A stretch of 64,000 nt of DNA, taken from positions 58,323,563-58,387,562 of the forward strand of contig CM059972.1 of assembly GCA_030490835.1 (NCBI GenBank), in the 5' to 3' direction. Of the stretch, positions 11,639-22,879 are shown piece by piece. The notes under the pieces were generated by a model. The model saw only the letters and a program-made list of their open reading frames with translations. It searched no databases and had not been told where the DNA came from. The translations under genes and the position numbers were made by a program. This stretch comes from Annona cherimola. Lineage: Eukaryota; Streptophyta; Magnoliopsida; Magnoliales; Annonaceae. Numbering within the stretch: position 1 is the first letter of the stretch; each line of letters begins with the position of its first letter.

Positions 11639-12296
11639 GCCATTCAATATGAACGTGGAGGGTAGCTGAGAATTCATTGAATGAGCATAACTCCCATCTT
11701 TAAGAGCATTAAGTGATCAAGCCAACATCTAGAAGAAGAACCTTGCTTTCAAACTACCAAGAGCCGCTCGTTGAATCTTTCAGACTGCTTTACAAGTTCT
11801 TCTCTGCGCCAAATCTGCCTCTACACACCAGTAACGTGTAGAAACTTTCTTTTACTTTCTCTTGTTGTATTGAACTTGATTTAGTTTGGGTAACTAAGAT
11901 CAAGTATAAGCAAAGTAGTGTGTGATTGGAGTGGAACTCGTCACCTACTTGTGTTGTGAATTGTTGATGCCCCCTAGAGCTGGAATCTAGAAGAGAGCAG
12001 TGACTCTAGTTGTATTTGTGAAATACATAGTGAAACCCAAGTCACAAGAGGTGTGAGCTTGGAAGAATGGAGTAGGAAAGGTTGCCCGAACTACTATAAA
12101 ATCTTGCTTGTTGATGTTTATTTCTGCTCTCAGCACTATATTGCTTTCCATTTGTTTCTTCATAAAGGGGACTAGATTAATCCGGGGTAAAATTTCTGTT
12201 TAAGTTGAAAATTTTTTAAATACCCAATTCACCCCTCCCCTCTTGGGTAATTGCCGTTAACTCAGGACCAACAGGGACAACCTTCTCTACTCAACT

Positions 12297-15200
12297 TGTG
12301 GTCCCCAGCCCGAGTGTCACAATCTTACTCCAAGATCTATCGATTGGTAAGCGTGATCAGGATTGTTGCCCTGTCACTTGGCTGGCTATTTGGATATTTA
12401 TCCATTTTATCTTAACTCCTTAGGAGTTTATATCATTTTATATTTCCATTTGAAATATACACATATGATCTCATAATTTTCCATCCTTAAACATTTCATG
12501 ATAAATCATTCTTAATAATTGACCACAATTTTTTTCTGGTATTTATAGTCATAATCATCACATAGTCATAAGCATAACAAATCCTTATACAACATTCAGA
12601 CATCAATAATGTCATTAACATACAACCATACATATCACAGAGTTTTATCACAAGAACTTGTAGAAATTCATTTTTTTTTCTTGAATCTCCGCCTGTGCTC
12701 CTTGCATGGTTCTCCTCTTCACATGTCTTTAGGATTTGGAAAACAAAACTGTGAGTCGGAACTCAATAAGAAAGATATAAGGTTTTCAGGAAATTTATTT
12801 TCAAGGCAAATTATATAAATGCATTTCTCTCTATTCGATTGAAGAAACTTAACAAGTGATCAACTACCAATGGAGTAGAAACTTTTTCATAAACCATTCA
12901 TGAAAAGCCACTTTATACCTGCTCAAGGTATATCTTAAAACATGCTTCTCATACCCATTCAGGGTATGTCATAAATAATGCGATGCATTATTTAAAATTA
13001 TAACATTCCTTTGGATAGAAGCTAGCTAGGCAACTATCCACTTTCATCCTCTCTCCCATTCCAGGGAGGCGCCGCCGGGCTTCAACCTCTCTTAACAACT
13101 TAGCCGCACTAAAGGGGGACATTCGGTCCGCTTACACCTTTGAGGTGGACCTCATGCTTTTGTGCACACCTTTGAGGTGGACCTCATGCTTTTGTGCACA
13201 TGCTTTCTTTCATAAACATGAACTTTGACATACTAGCATGATTTTTCATTCATAAATCATGAATTCATCATTTATCATAAGTACTTGAAAAGCAGAAAGC
13301 AATTCATTTACTTCATTGGACATAACATTTCAATACAAATTTAATAAGGAATGATCATCCTTAAACATCTTAGAAAGAATTGAAATCATTCATTTGTTAA
13401 CTCATTTAAACAGTTAGAACATCATTGATAAGCATTTTATCACATTTGATAAAACAAAGCATTTTAGAAAACTGCTTGCTTACCTTGCTTGCTTACCTTT
13501 CCACCTCGTTAACCTCTTTGCCTTTGCCTATACATAAACATAACATTGCATTCATAACAAGCCCTTTGCTTGCATTCACTTAGTTTTTCAATCCCATAAT
13601 CCATATCATACATAATCAACTTGGATTTTCAAGTCGATCATACATACATGACAGACACTTGTGCATCATATCATTCATTCCATATTGTGTTTTAATCCCA
13701 TATTTAGGGTAAACACATAGCATACATTCATATCTCAACATATGGGGATTTATATCTCCCATTAACCATTTTTCATGCATTTTCCCATTTTTCCTACGTC
13801 AATGCTTATTCTAAGCATATAAGTGATGTTTCAAGCTTCATAAAAAAATCTCAAAAATTGAAAAAAATTAATCCTTATTCATACAGAAACATCCTCATGG
13901 ATTTTATCACATATTCATGCATATTTTTCATTTTAGCAAGTTCACATAAGTCACATATCATCCATTCACACATATGCTCCACATACGTTCAACATACAAC
14001 ACATATATTATATGTTTTTTAAATTTTCTTAACATAGAAACTTTCATCGAATTTCATCATCATTAAACCCCTTAATTAAAATATTTTTTAGTGTTTAATT
14101 TCGGATTTTTAATCCATTTATCACTAATTTTCAAAACAGCCATGTTAAGACCATTTTTTCATCATTTCAACGCCTCTTTCATGACTTAAATCATAACATA
14201 TTTTTAAGTTATAATTTTCAGAAACTAAACATGATTTTATTAACACAAAGTTAGAGTATTATCACATATTTAAAATCCATAATTCATTTGCTTCCATAAC
14301 CGCAACATCTTCATACATATAGGGTATCCATTTAACCCATTTTGACGTGTCCAAACATATGTCCATAAAATCAGATTTCGGGCTAATATTTTCAAACCCT
14401 TTTGGAAACTCAAAGTAACTTAAACCTAGGGTATTTTAACCTCCATAACATTCATAAATCATTTCGTTACAAACAGAAACAAAAATCATATGAAAAGCAC
14501 CCGTTTTGGCCCCCATTTGGACGTCTCATATACATACCCTAAAAAATCAGATTTAGGGAAAATTTATCTAGCCCACTTTGGCAATCCAAATGGTCCTTAA
14601 TTTAGGATAGTTTACCCTACAATTCACCCATAAACAATTTAAGCGCTTCCTTGTATCATTTTTAGCTCAAAAATGGAAAAATCGGGCATTTCTTGAAATT
14701 CGAAGTTCCATATTTGCTAAAATCATCAAAAATTGCTTAAATCAACATATGTAATTCAAAAGAACATGAATTACATCCAAATCAAATTATACAGCAACTT
14801 GGTTTAGGGTTTTGAGATTTTTCAAGTTAGCTTTCATCTCAAAATTCAACCTAAACTTCTATTTTCATTCTCTTGAACTTTTGATCTCATTTAAATCTTT
14901 TAAAAATAATTCAATACCTATATTAAGGCATAATAACTCAGATTTTAAGAGTTCTTTATGAACCATATTCATGGATCATGAATTGAGAGAGAAAAACTTG
15001 CTTTAGGTGATTCAAAACTTAGATTTCACTTACTTGAATCAACCCTAATTTGAATCCAACTTGAGTTGCTTGATTCTTCTTCTTTTTCTCCTCCTTTTTC
15101 TTTCTCTTTTTCTTCTCCTTTTCTCCTTCCCCCTTGCTGGTTTGGACGTGCCCAAGAGTGCTCAAGACTTAGCAACTTTTGGGAAATTTCCTCCCCCCTT

Positions 15201-16383
15201 TTTCTTATACATGTTCCATGGATATGCATCCATTTTATGATTTTTAACCAGCTTGTGGGACACATTTTCCACATGTCTTGAGAGTAATTTATTTCTACCT
15301 TATCCTTTGATGACATAACATTTTTATAACCAAGTAAAATTTTCATTTACTAATTTACAAAAATCCACAAAATCCATGCATTTAAGGATCATGTTGCTGT
15401 CCACCCATGACGTCCCCTCTTAGCTTAGGTTTTGGCATTTTTTTGCCACTTTTTCCACATATTTATGTGAAAATTTACTTCACCTAGACATTAGGCAATT
15501 TAGACATATTTTTTAGCATTTTAAAAAATCACATTGCATGCCCATAATGCCCTTGGACGTCCCTTGCTCTTGCCACATAATCTATGCTCCATTTGAGCTA
15601 GATATTAGGCAATTAACCATAGCATTTAATCCTTGAATTTTCCACAGATTTGACCATTAAATAATTCTTTAAAATCTAGCTCAATCCATCTAAAATTTGA
15701 CACCTTGCATAGCATTAAAACATGTCATTTTCTCAAATGGTTTTTATTTAATCCTATGGTAGTCTAGGGTACACAAAGTCAATGCTAGGTACCTTTTTCT
15801 AATTAACCATTTTTTCATGATAATTAGATTAATCAAATCCACTCATTCTATAGATTTCATAATTTTATTCAATCATTTCAAATTTCATCTTAAACCGACG
15901 TTTCTATGTCAAATTATGAACCTTTGAAAATATCCTTAGAGTGTGAGATTAAAAATAAATAATTATCACTTTAATCTCATCACTTGTGTCTTAATCCAAT
16001 TCACTTATAATGTTGAGCCCAAAATCATGAGCTTGCCTTTAAAATTTCATCTCATTTCGCCTTATAGGCGTAAAGTTGTGAATTTTCTATGATTTTTAAC
16101 ACAATTTCATAATTTCTATTTTAATCTCCATTAATTAAATCATGAAAATTAAAATAAATATTCATGCCACATTAGCATATTCTAATCCTCATTAAGCCCC
16201 TTTAGTCATCTAGACTCATATTGGCCTTTGGTGATTAATCTTAATCACCATTCTTAATTGCAAACCCTAATTGCAAAATTCATAAATTCATAAAAATCAT
16301 CCAAATTCAATCATTTCACACATAAGTCATCCATTACACTTTAAATGCAATTATATGAGTCCTACTCGGGTCTAGGTATTACA
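12297..16383 (-). repeat. 4.1-kb solo LTR, Ty3/gypsy type
   Basis: On the minus strand this block starts TGTAATACCTAGACCCGAG and ends GGGGACCACA, giving TG...CA ends. It is flanked by CAACT (12292-12296) and CCACT (16384-16388), a 5-bp duplication with one change; the uninterrupted LTR sequence elsewhere reads CCACT. No reading frame above 120 codons or retroviral motif is visible, and no internal direct repeat marks an inner domain. It is therefore best read as a solo LTR. Its length fits Tat/Ogre-like gypsy families, which have unusually long LTRs; that placement is inference. Confidence 0.65.
13134..13197. repeat. 32-bp tandem duplication
   Basis: A 32-bp unit containing TTTGAGGTGGACCTCATGC occurs twice head to tail. 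The unit itself holds the short palindrome GAGGTGGACCTC. Confidence 0.9.
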
Positions 16384-17816
16384 CCACTTCTCTAAGAACA
16401 CACCCTTGTGCCTTGGGTTCCATTATGTCCATGAAGCCCTCGCTTTCTTCTAGAGTTCAACTCTAGGGGCCTTTACAATTTTCATACAAATAGGTAGCGA
16501 GTCACACTCTAACCATACACTACTTGCCTTCACTTGGTCTTGGTCTCCAAAACCAAACGAAGTGCATTAAAAAAATGAATAAAAACGAAAATCTATTCTT
16601 TATAGATATGTAGAAAATTTTTTGCACTGAAAAGAATGTGTAGGGTGAGTTGATGAAAGAACACTTCAGCACTTTCAACCAAAGGCACAGTTCTTCTTGT
16701 AGTTCTCCTTAATGAGCACTTGAATGCTTGTGAGTTGGAAGGTGGGGGCTTAATTAATGCTTTAGCTAACCTTCTCCACTTCATTTGACATGTGTTGAAT
16801 AGAGAGGGGAGAAATCCGAATTTTTGGAGGTATGTGACATGCATTTAATGCGCCAATATTCGAATTTTTCCTACCGTTATAACTCAAGTCGCACTTGGAG
16901 TTGACTTCGGGTGCGACTTCACCCAAGTCGTAGACTAGAGTCGACTTGGGTTACGATTTTGGTCTTCAACTCTTTAGTCTTAAGTTCCATTTAGGGTTGA
17001 CTTGGTCTTAGACTTAACCTAAGTAGTAGGTGAAGTCGACTTGGGTTATGACTTCACACTCTATCATGCTCATTGGAACTTTAATGCTTCTTAAACTTAA
17101 TCCTACAGCATATATTTCTTTGTTCCTTCGTATTGTGGCTTCGAAAGCTTTCATTTGTACAAATAAGCCTTTGTACTTCTTAGTCATTGAGCTTGGTTAT
17201 GTTTATTTGAAAGTTTGTTTTAATAAGCTTGAGACTTGGATCTTGAATCATATTGATATAATGTTGCTTGAGCTATTCGTGTCATTCTTGAACTTGAAAC
17301 TTCTTGGGTTTAACCTTCTTGTACTCAAGTTGAATATTGGAGTCGACTTGGTTTGCAACTTCACTCAAGTCACGTATCTGAGTTGACTGCATCTACTACT
17401 TCACAAAAGTCGCATGTCAAAGTTGACTTGGGTTGCAAATTGACTTCATCAGACTTAGCATCGGACCTCTGAAGATCATCTAAGTCACTGATGCAGTTGT
17501 CTTGGGTTGCGACTTGACCCAAGTCACATACGAAGTTGACTTCAATTACGATTTTGCCTGCTCACGCGCTCATATTGTCAACACTGTCTAAAAATAGCCC
17601 TTTGAAGTCGATGCTGGAGTCAACTTGGGTATCGACTTGACCTAGGTCGATGCCTGAGTCGATTTGGCATGCGACTTGACCTGCCATGCTTTAAACCTTG
17701 AAAAATTTTGATCCTTAAATCATCGCATACACGTCTTAATATCTTAAAACTTCTCAAATTGAGTTGTTAATTATCAAAACATGGATTGTGCTTGATTTGT
17801 TATTTATTTTACAACA

Positions 17817-18921
17817 CAACTTACATGCTAAACAAAAATAAAAATTTAAAAATCTACAAACACATCATTCTTTCAAACATAAAACTTTAAAAGTTCATAA
17901 GAAGCAACATCACCTTTTATATTTGCCAGATATTTTATCACTTTATGAATCATATAAATATTATAGGACCATTATAGCCTCAATAATTTTTGTAGCAGTA
18001 GGGTGTAGCCATTATACAAAAAGAAATACCTAGTCTTTTGTAGGTGATGTTGCAAGAGAGAACTCCTAAAGTCACAAAAAATGCATTTGCATAGCCTATA
18101 AATAAATTTGAACATGAATGTGTATATTTCACATGTATATTTTTAAAATTTTATTTTCATTTTTTCTTTGCTTCATAATTTCTATGGAGTTTCTTATGAA
18201 ATGAAAGCACAGTCCATGATAAAAATATTTGTAGCAGAGAAAGTTTTTGATAAACAATTACTGTGAGGGGCAAGGGTTGCTGCTAGTCGTTGTCAAGATT
18301 GCTACCGTTGCCATCAAAACAAGATCTCCAATGATCATGTGAGAAGAATGGAGACAGGGAGCTGGGAGATGGCGGTAGGGAGCTGAGAGATGGAGGCAGC
18401 AGGAATTGATGTAGCTGGATGGGTTATTGCTGTTATCGCCGCTAGGATGAGCTTGCTGACAATTCAAGGACAATGAAGAATGGGGCCGCTCACTAGGAGA
18501 GCTAGAGGCGGTCAGCCGCTGCTCGTATGGGACCACGGGCTGTGCTGTTGGGGTTTGTGTGGGAAGGTTGTTGCTGCCACCGTCGAGGAGAGGTCACCGT
18601 CAATCGGAGGATGTGGTCACTGACGGTTGGACTATCGGTATGCTACTAGGGTTGGGTGGTGGGTGAGAGAAGATAAAGATATAGGGGAACTAGCGAATCC
18701 AAAAATGCTGGTCAGTCAAATGGCTCAAATTAGACATCCCTTGCTTTTAGTTTTGACATGTTTTTTATTTGATGGCAACTGAACCAGCCAAAGCTGGTTC
18801 GACTACCGATTTGACGGTTCACACGGTTTAAATAAATTAGACCAAACCGATGGTAATCAAATCGGACCTTGGATCGGTTCCCAGTTAGACCAACCTGTCT
18901 AGTCCAATTTTAACAACACTA
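17817..18921. other. Right arm of the hAT-like element
   Basis: This is noncoding. The first 440 bp are AT-rich. 18258-18680 is clearly richer in GC (words such as GTTGCTGCCACCGTCGAGG), and the last 150 bp carry the subterminal palindromes and terminal repeat. The GC-rich island may be a captured host gene fragment. A 92-codon minus frame (18258-18536) crosses it but shows no domain. Confidence 0.5.
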
Positions 18922-18929
18922 GTTATTTG
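18922..18929. repeat. Right 8-bp target site duplication of the hAT-like element
   Basis: GTTATTTG, identical to 9979-9986. Element A sequence resumes from here towards its polypurine tract. Confidence 0.85.
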
Positions 18930-19069
18930 TTCATCTATATTTGGATTACACTAAAACATCTTGGCATGTGATATATTTATATAAGATTGAACTGTGAATT
19001 TGGTTTCTATGTCAAGTTGTAATTAGTAAACAAAAAGGAGAAATGTTTATCTATGGTTTTATCAATCAT

Positions 19070-19084
19070 CAAAAAAGAAGAGAT
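19070..19084 (+). other. Polypurine tract of element A
   Basis: A decayed AAAAAAGAAGAGAT tract lies directly before the 3' LTR start TATTG. It is equivalent to 53347-53359 in element E. Confidence 0.65.
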
Positions 19085-22000
19085 TATTGTAAACTTTTTT
19101 AATAAATTAAAAGCAATTTATGTTTTGATGGTTAACAATCTAAATTTTAGTGTTAAAGGGTACTAACAATTCGATGAAATAGTTTCAAGTTAGATTTTCT
19201 AAGAACTAAATCAAAATAGACTAAGTTACATAACCAATTTGACTTAGGCAATCGACTTGGGTCAAGTCTATAATAAAGTCAACCTTAAGAAGCAACTTAG
19301 TACGAAAGAGTTCAAGGTTTAAGAGCAAACAGGTTAAGTCATAGACCCAAGTGGACTCAAATTGCGAGTTGGGTGAAGTCGATAGGCCAGGTTGACTCCA
19401 GGGTTACATGTTTTCACTAATTAGCTAAGATGCAAGAAAAATCGCACCCTAATTTATCTCCACCCTGAGACTTGAGTGAAGTCAAAGACTAAGTTGACTC
19501 TGCACTTTGATTTGAGTTTCTAAAGCCTTTAAGGCCGATTTCTTCACTAAGTTCTAGAAACGAAGTTGCACACCCAGGTCAACTGTACTTGTGACTTGGA
19601 CAAAGTTTAAGGCCAAGTCAACTTAACTAAAGGACTTGAAGTATCAAAGCCAAGGGAACATATTTATGACATTCAAAGAATCAAACACTAGTGAAGTCGC
19701 ATACCTACGTTGACTTCACTTGCAATTTTTTGGTCAATTTCTAGGATCAAGTACGCTTAAGGGATACATATTTTTGCTGACTAACTCAATTACATGCAAA
19801 GTCATGCATGAAATCGACTCCACTTGCTACTTGAGTTAAGTCGGTGACCAAGTCGACTCAAGATGTAACTTGAGTAGCATGAGACCTAAAGGAAATGACA
19901 TGATCAAAGTCGTACCCCAAGTTGACTCCAGCCTGTGACTTGGGTGAAGTAGCACCTAAAGTCGACTCCAGCTGCGACTTGCACTGTAATGGTCAAAAAA
20001 TTTTGAATGGTTTTTTAACGTGTGCCATCTGCCCCCACTGTTCAAAATAACTCTACATCTATTTAAGGCATGCCAAGAGGAGTTAAGGGGGTCACCTAGA
20101 GTATTCAATAAGCTTCCATCTTCCTTCCTAAAAGCTTTAAAGTGTACACTAAGTGCTCTATAAAGAAGAACTTTCAGTTTCACTGCAAGAATTGCAACTT
20201 TTCATTCATCTCAAGCATTTAAGAGTTCTCTCCCGAGCTGAATCTTCTCTGCACAATCTATAATGTGTAGATTTCAATTTTTGAATCATTTTTTTATATT
20301 GCTACTTGACTTGGTATTGAAAACTAAGGTCGAGTAAACACAAGTAGTGTACGATTGGAGTGAAACTCACTGTCTAATTTTGTTGCTGTTGTAAAGTCCC
20401 CTTAGAGTTATAATCTAAAAGAGAGTAAGAGCTCTAGTTATACTATTATTGAAATAGTGGAACCTAAGACATAAGTGTTGGAAATATGTGGAAAACTAGC
20501 TAAATCTATGTTTTGATGATTAACAAATCAATTTGAGTAAGTCTTGGCTACTAACATGTTTGTGGAAATGTTTAAGGCATATACATTTGAAGAAAATAAA
20601 GCATGGAAGGCCAAGTCGTTCTCCAAGTCGACCCCAAGATCGACTTCAAGAAGCCAAAATCTGTCCAGAGTTGAAAATGGGAGAAGAACAAGTGAAGTCG
20701 CAGGCCAAGTCGACTCCACTTGCGACTTGGGAAGCCAAGTCGCAAACGAAGTCGACTCCAGCATCGACTTCAAGTCGGGAGATTCACTCCAGAGCTGAAT
20801 TTGGGATGGAAGAATGCCGAAGTCGCAAACGAAGTCGACTCCAGTTGTGACTTGGGCGAAGTCGCGGACGAAGTCGACCCCAAGTTCGACTTGATGCTCT
20901 TAAGCTCAAAGATGCAGTTTCAAGATCATTCCAAGAGTCAACTTGAGTGTTCTCAAAACCAAATCAAAAGCTTCAAGCATGTTCAAGATCAAATCAAGTC
21001 TATCAAGTCCAAGGCAAAGATTCAAATATGCTTCAAGATGAAATCAAGTCATGAAGACCAAATGAGTCCAATGCAAAGCAAGGTGCATGAATCAATCATG
21101 CAAAGATCAAACTCTCATCAGATTCTCAAGGTTCAAGCCTATCCAAGATAAACCAAAGACAAGGACTTCAAGATCAACAAGATCTACAAGTATAAGGAAT
21201 TATTTCAGAATGAAAATGATTAAAGGAAACAAGACAAGCAAGATAGAGGAAGATCAAATGAAGATCAAAGCATTTTTAGCAAAGATCGAGTCAAGTCGCA
21301 ACCCAAGTCGACTCCATGATCGACTTGAGTTGAAGTCTAAAGCCAAGTCGACCCAAGATTCAAGACTCGAAACTTGAAGAGGTGAAGTCGCACCCGAAGT
21401 CGACTCCACCTGCGACTTGGGTCAAGTCGATACCCAAGTCGACCCGACCTGGAACTTGAAGTTGCGACGGAGAGGCGAAGTCGCACCCGAAGTCGACTCC
21501 ATCTGCGACTTGGGCGAAGTCGCATCCGAAGTCGACTCCACCTGCGACTTGGGTCGCAACGGTCGGAATTTATTCGAATGTTGGCGCATTAAATGCGCGC
21601 CACCTACCTTCAAACATTCGGATTCCCTCCACAATTATAAAAAGGAGTTATTGTGGACGAGGGAAGTAGCTGAGAAATATTAAGTGTGCTTAACTCCTAT
21701 ATCCAAGAGCTTTAAAGAGATCAAGCCATTCAAAGAAGAAGAACTCTGCTTCAAAACTGCTAGAACTCAATCTCTGAATCTTCAAAGCCTATATTACAAG
21801 TTCTTCTCTGCGCCAAATTGCTTCTACACATCTGTAAAGTGTAGACTTCTTTTATTATTTCTTTGATTGTATTGAACTTGATTTAGTTTAAGGAACTAAG
21901 ATCAAGTGAAAGCAAAGTAGTGTGTGATTGGAGTGGAACTCATCACCTACTTGTGCTGAGATTTGTTGAGGCCCCCTAGAGCTGGAATCTAGAAGAGAGC

Positions 22001-22502
22001 AGTGGCTCTAATTGTATTGAGAGAATACAATAGTGGAACCCAAGTCACAAGGAGTGTGAGCTTGGAAGAGTGGAGTAGGGAGGTTGCCCGAACCACTATA
22101 AAAATCCTGTGTGCTTGATTTATATTTCTGCTCTTTACATTACATTGCTTTCCATTTCGTTTCTTCATTAAGGGGACTAGATTAATCCGGGGTAAAGTTT
22201 CTGTTTAAGTTATAAATTTTTAAATACCCAATTCACCCCTCCCCTCTTGGGTAATTGCCATCAACTCGGGACCAACAATAAGGGAGTATGTTCTTGGAAG
22301 AGTGGAGTATGGAGGGTTGTTCCAAACCATTATAATTGCTTGTGTCTTCTATGTGTGATTTTATTTTCTCTCTTTACTCTCCACATTTTCATTCATGGGA
22401 GCTAAACTTACAAGGGGTTAAAGCTTTAAAGTACTAAAGAAATTTTAAGGAACCCAATTCACTCCTCCCCTCTTGGGTTTTGTCATAAACTAGGGACCGA
22501 CA
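19085..22502 (+). repeat. LTR shared by element A (3') and copy B (5'), with nested solo LTR
   Basis: The pieces 19085-20475 and 22283-22502 form one copia LTR of about 1.61 kb. It is preceded by element A's polypurine tract and followed by a primer site and gag. It starts TATTGTAAAC (first G mutated) and ends GGACCGACA. The repeat array in the first part is strongly decayed. Having 3' features on one side and 5' features on the other means two elements are joined through one LTR. Confidence 0.8.
20476..22277 (+). repeat. Solo SIRE-like LTR 2 with 5-bp target duplication
   Basis: This 1802-bp LTR starts TGTTGGAAATATG and ends GGGACCAACA. It is flanked by ATAAG at 20471-20475 and 22278-22282. 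It holds a repeat array (about 20610-20890 and 21290-21560), the palindrome at 21583-21601 and a TATA-like box near 21635. No coding interior remains. Several apparent ORFs at 20528-21683 are readings of the array in different frames. Confidence 0.93.
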
Positions 22503-22504
22503 AG

Positions 22505-22519
22505 TGGTATTGGAGCAGG
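22505..22519 (+). other. Primer binding site of copy B (initiator tRNA-Met type, mutated)
   Basis: TGGTATTGGAGCAGG matches TGGTATCAGAGCAGG of element E except at two positions. It lies 2 bp after the LTR end. Confidence 0.85.
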
Positions 22520-22539
22520 TCTTTGAGTTTATTATCAAA

Positions 22540-22879
22540 AATATCTTTTATAAATAACATCCCAATCAGCTTCCATCTCTGCATTTGCTGAAGGTCTATC
22601 TTTCACAAGACGACCTCTATTTGATGGAAGTGACTTCAGTTATTGAAAATTGAGAATGAAACAATTCATAACGGCAACTGATATGGATTCTTGGATTGCA
22701 ATCCAAGATGGGGTTACTCTATCTATAAGTGAAAGAGCCTCCGACTGGACCGAAGAGGAGGTGAGATTAGTAAAAAGTAACATCAAGGTAATGAACTTAT
22801 TATTTTGTGCATTGACAGCCATCTAATATGATAGATTGTCTTCTTGCTTGACCGCTAAAGAAATATGACATACTCTAAC
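22540..22879 (+). pseudogene. gag: 5' fragment of copia gag, copy B
   Basis: Translation matches the first ~110 codons of element E gag, with DSWIAIQDGV and the ALTA segment recognisable. A TGA replaces the conserved Trp before KLRMKQ, exactly as in element E. Further stops and the loss of the expected ATG (ACATCC for ATGGCATCC) make it non-functional. It is cut at 22879 by a reverse LTR and never resumes. Confidence 0.85.

Larger units (their letters stand above)
10646..12273 (+). repeat. Solo SIRE-like LTR 1 with 5-bp target duplication
   Basis: The LTR starts TGTTGGAAACATG and ends GGACCAACA (1628 bp). It is flanked by GGGAC on both sides (10641-10645 and 12274-12278), the 5-bp duplication expected for copia integration. 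No primer site or gag follows, so it formed by LTR-LTR recombination. The target is the U5 part of the reverse LTR at 10464-17816. It contains the repeat array (about 10784-11550), the palindrome at 11579-11597, and a TATA-like box at 11631-11638. The ORFs at 10855-11212 and 11442-11643 on both strands are readings of the repeat array. Confidence 0.92.
10464..17816 (-). repeat. Reverse SIRE-like solo LTR inside the hAT element, split by two insertions
   Basis: The pieces 10464-10645, 12279-12296 and 16389-17816 join in order into one minus-strand copia LTR of about 1.63 kb. The U5-side motifs are at the left (CCCAAGAGGAGAGGGGTGAATT; ATAGTGGTTCGGGAC) and the CATGGATTGTGCTTGATTTG-type U3 start is at the right. 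The middle block (about 16870-17690) is the AAGTCGACTT-type repeat array. No pol flanks it, so it is a solo LTR. The left boundary is uncertain by about 10 bp and I see no clear target duplication. Confidence 0.75.
9987..18921. mobile_element. hAT-like DNA transposon, non-autonomous, with nested LTR insertions
   Basis: The ends are inverted: the left end begins CAATGTTGTTAGAA, and the right end read on the minus strand begins TAGTGTTGTTAAAA (11 of 14 identical). Both sides are flanked by the same 8-bp sequence GTTATTTG, and 8-bp duplications are the hAT hallmark. Subterminal palindromes (GAACCGGTTC at 10030-10039; GAACCAGCCAAAGCTGGTTC at 18781-18800) fit the repeats that hAT transposases bind. 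Without the nested LTRs it would be about 1.6 kb, too short for a transposase, and none is seen. The host sequence on both sides is element A, between its third ORF and its polypurine tract. Confidence 0.8.
6074..22502 (+). mobile_element. Element A: decayed SIRE-like Ty1/copia copy, split by insertions
   Basis: Element A consists of pol remnants (6074-7785), a third-ORF remnant (8204-9795), a polypurine tract and a 3' LTR (19085-22502), in the same order as the better copy at 44311-54792. Its 5' part lies left of the window beyond the Athila-like insertion. A hAT-like element (9987-18921) split it between the third ORF and the polypurine tract, and a solo LTR (20476-22277) sits in its 3' LTR. 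Stop codons every few dozen codons make it one of the oldest copia copies here. The last LTR leads directly into another primer site and gag, so this LTR is shared with copy B. Confidence 0.82.

Noticed and set aside
15026..15346. 106-codon minus ORF and overlapping 71-codon plus ORF
   Set aside because: They overlap on opposite strands across a TTCTTTTTC-rich tract in the 4.1-kb LTR; there is no homology-like motif.
18258..18536. 92-codon minus-strand ORF in the hAT right arm
   Set aside because: No domain, low-complexity Ser/Pro/His composition, and no start context or conservation to support it; kept only as a possible captured fragment.
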